A stretch of 22,285 nucleotides of DNA, taken from assembly GCA_016202915.1 (NCBI GenBank), contig JACQNT010000038.1:1-22285 (forward strand), read 5' to 3'. The DNA is from Acidobacteriota bacterium (GTDB lineage Bacteria; Acidobacteriota; Polarisedimenticolia; Gp22-AA2). The notes beneath the pieces were generated by a model that worked only from the letters and a program-made list of their open reading frames with translations, searched no databases and was not told the DNA's origin. Shown in pieces: positions 22,133 to 22,285 of the stretch (the stretch's first letter is position 1; each line of letters opens with the position of its first letter). The position numbers and the translations under genes are program-made.

Positions 22133-22285
22133 GGCGCGGCTCTGTCGCGCCGGTCGGGGAACGGCCGGGAGAGGGACGCCGATCCACGCACGCCGAACCG
22201 CCACGGCTGACGCGACCAGGCGCCGGCGTACTCGACGCCGATGCGTGGCCCGCGGACGATCAGCCGCCCGGGGACTCGTTGACCG
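22120..22285 (-). CDS. 3-methyladenine DNA glycosylase (AAG/MPG family), C-terminal fragment
   Basis: The minus strand read in from the window edge gives 54 residues ending at a TAG whose complement is 22120-22122. The segment GPRIGVEYAGAW followed by PWRFGVRG is the characteristic C-terminus of the AAG/MPG alkyladenine glycosylase family, which excises alkylated purines; this motif closes the substrate-binding core. The start lies outside the window. The last 13 nt overlap the 3' end of amgK, so the two genes converge and may interfere transcriptionally. The call rests on about 30 residues. Confidence 0.72.
   Translation of the reverse strand, partial: GQRVPGRLIVRGPRIGVEYAGAWSRQPWRFGVRGSASLSRPFPDRRDRAAPQAS

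Noticed and set aside
1..22285. tRNA, rRNA or CRISPR array
   Set aside because: I saw no tRNA-like TTCRANYC arms in a cloverleaf, no rRNA core segments and no regularly spaced direct repeats; the only periodic repeat is the short GTGG array at 101-130.

Overview
This window is a very GC-rich stretch of bacterial chromosome. Its first 17.6 kb are an unbroken, single-strand division and cell wall (dcw) cluster in the order mraZ-rsmH-ftsL-ftsI-murE-murF-mraY-murD-ftsW-murG-murC-murB-ftsQ-ftsA-ftsZ. MurE carries the DNPR meso-diaminopimelate signature, FtsI ends in a PASTA domain, and an AmgK/MurU-like recycling pair lies downstream. Together these suggest a Gram-negative-type, DAP-containing phylum such as Acidobacteriota or a Myxococcota/Desulfobacterota relative. 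That placement is inference and a tree would be needed. ddl is absent from the cluster and lpxC does not follow ftsZ, so it is not a gammaproteobacterial layout.

Region 1-233 is the cluster control region. A near-consensus sigma-70 promoter (TTGACA, 17-bp spacer, TATATT) is followed at the expected start site by three GTGG repeats spaced exactly 10 bp apart, which fits an MraZ autoregulatory operator. Region 234-17625 is the dcw operon: most junctions overlap by 1-19 nt or are separated by fewer than 50 nt. It encodes the cytoplasmic Mur ligases (MurC, D, E, F), MurB, the lipid I and lipid II enzymes MraY and MurG, the septal synthase pair FtsW/FtsI, the FtsL and FtsQ connectors, and the FtsA/FtsZ ring. 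A REC-GGDEF diguanylate cyclase starts one base after ftsZ.

Region 18596-19260 breaks the operon. It holds a small minus-strand gene for a membrane-anchored six-cysteine protein with an internal repeat, then about 360 bp without a credible gene. That non-coding stretch contains an extreme RNA/DNA structure: a perfect 27-bp inverted repeat enclosing two further long hairpins (a three-way junction, 19012-19175), with more hairpins on both sides. I regard this as the least explained object in the window.

Region 19261-22285 holds a CYTH-domain protein (CyaB/thiamine-triphosphatase superfamily), a structured intergenic stretch, a MurU-like nucleotidyltransferase with a left-handed beta-helix extension, an overlapping AmgK-type sugar kinase, and, on the minus strand at the edge, the C-terminus of an AAG/MPG-type 3-methyladenine DNA glycosylase. 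If the MurU/AmgK reading is right, the locus places de novo UDP-MurNAc use and MurNAc salvage within 5 kb of each other.
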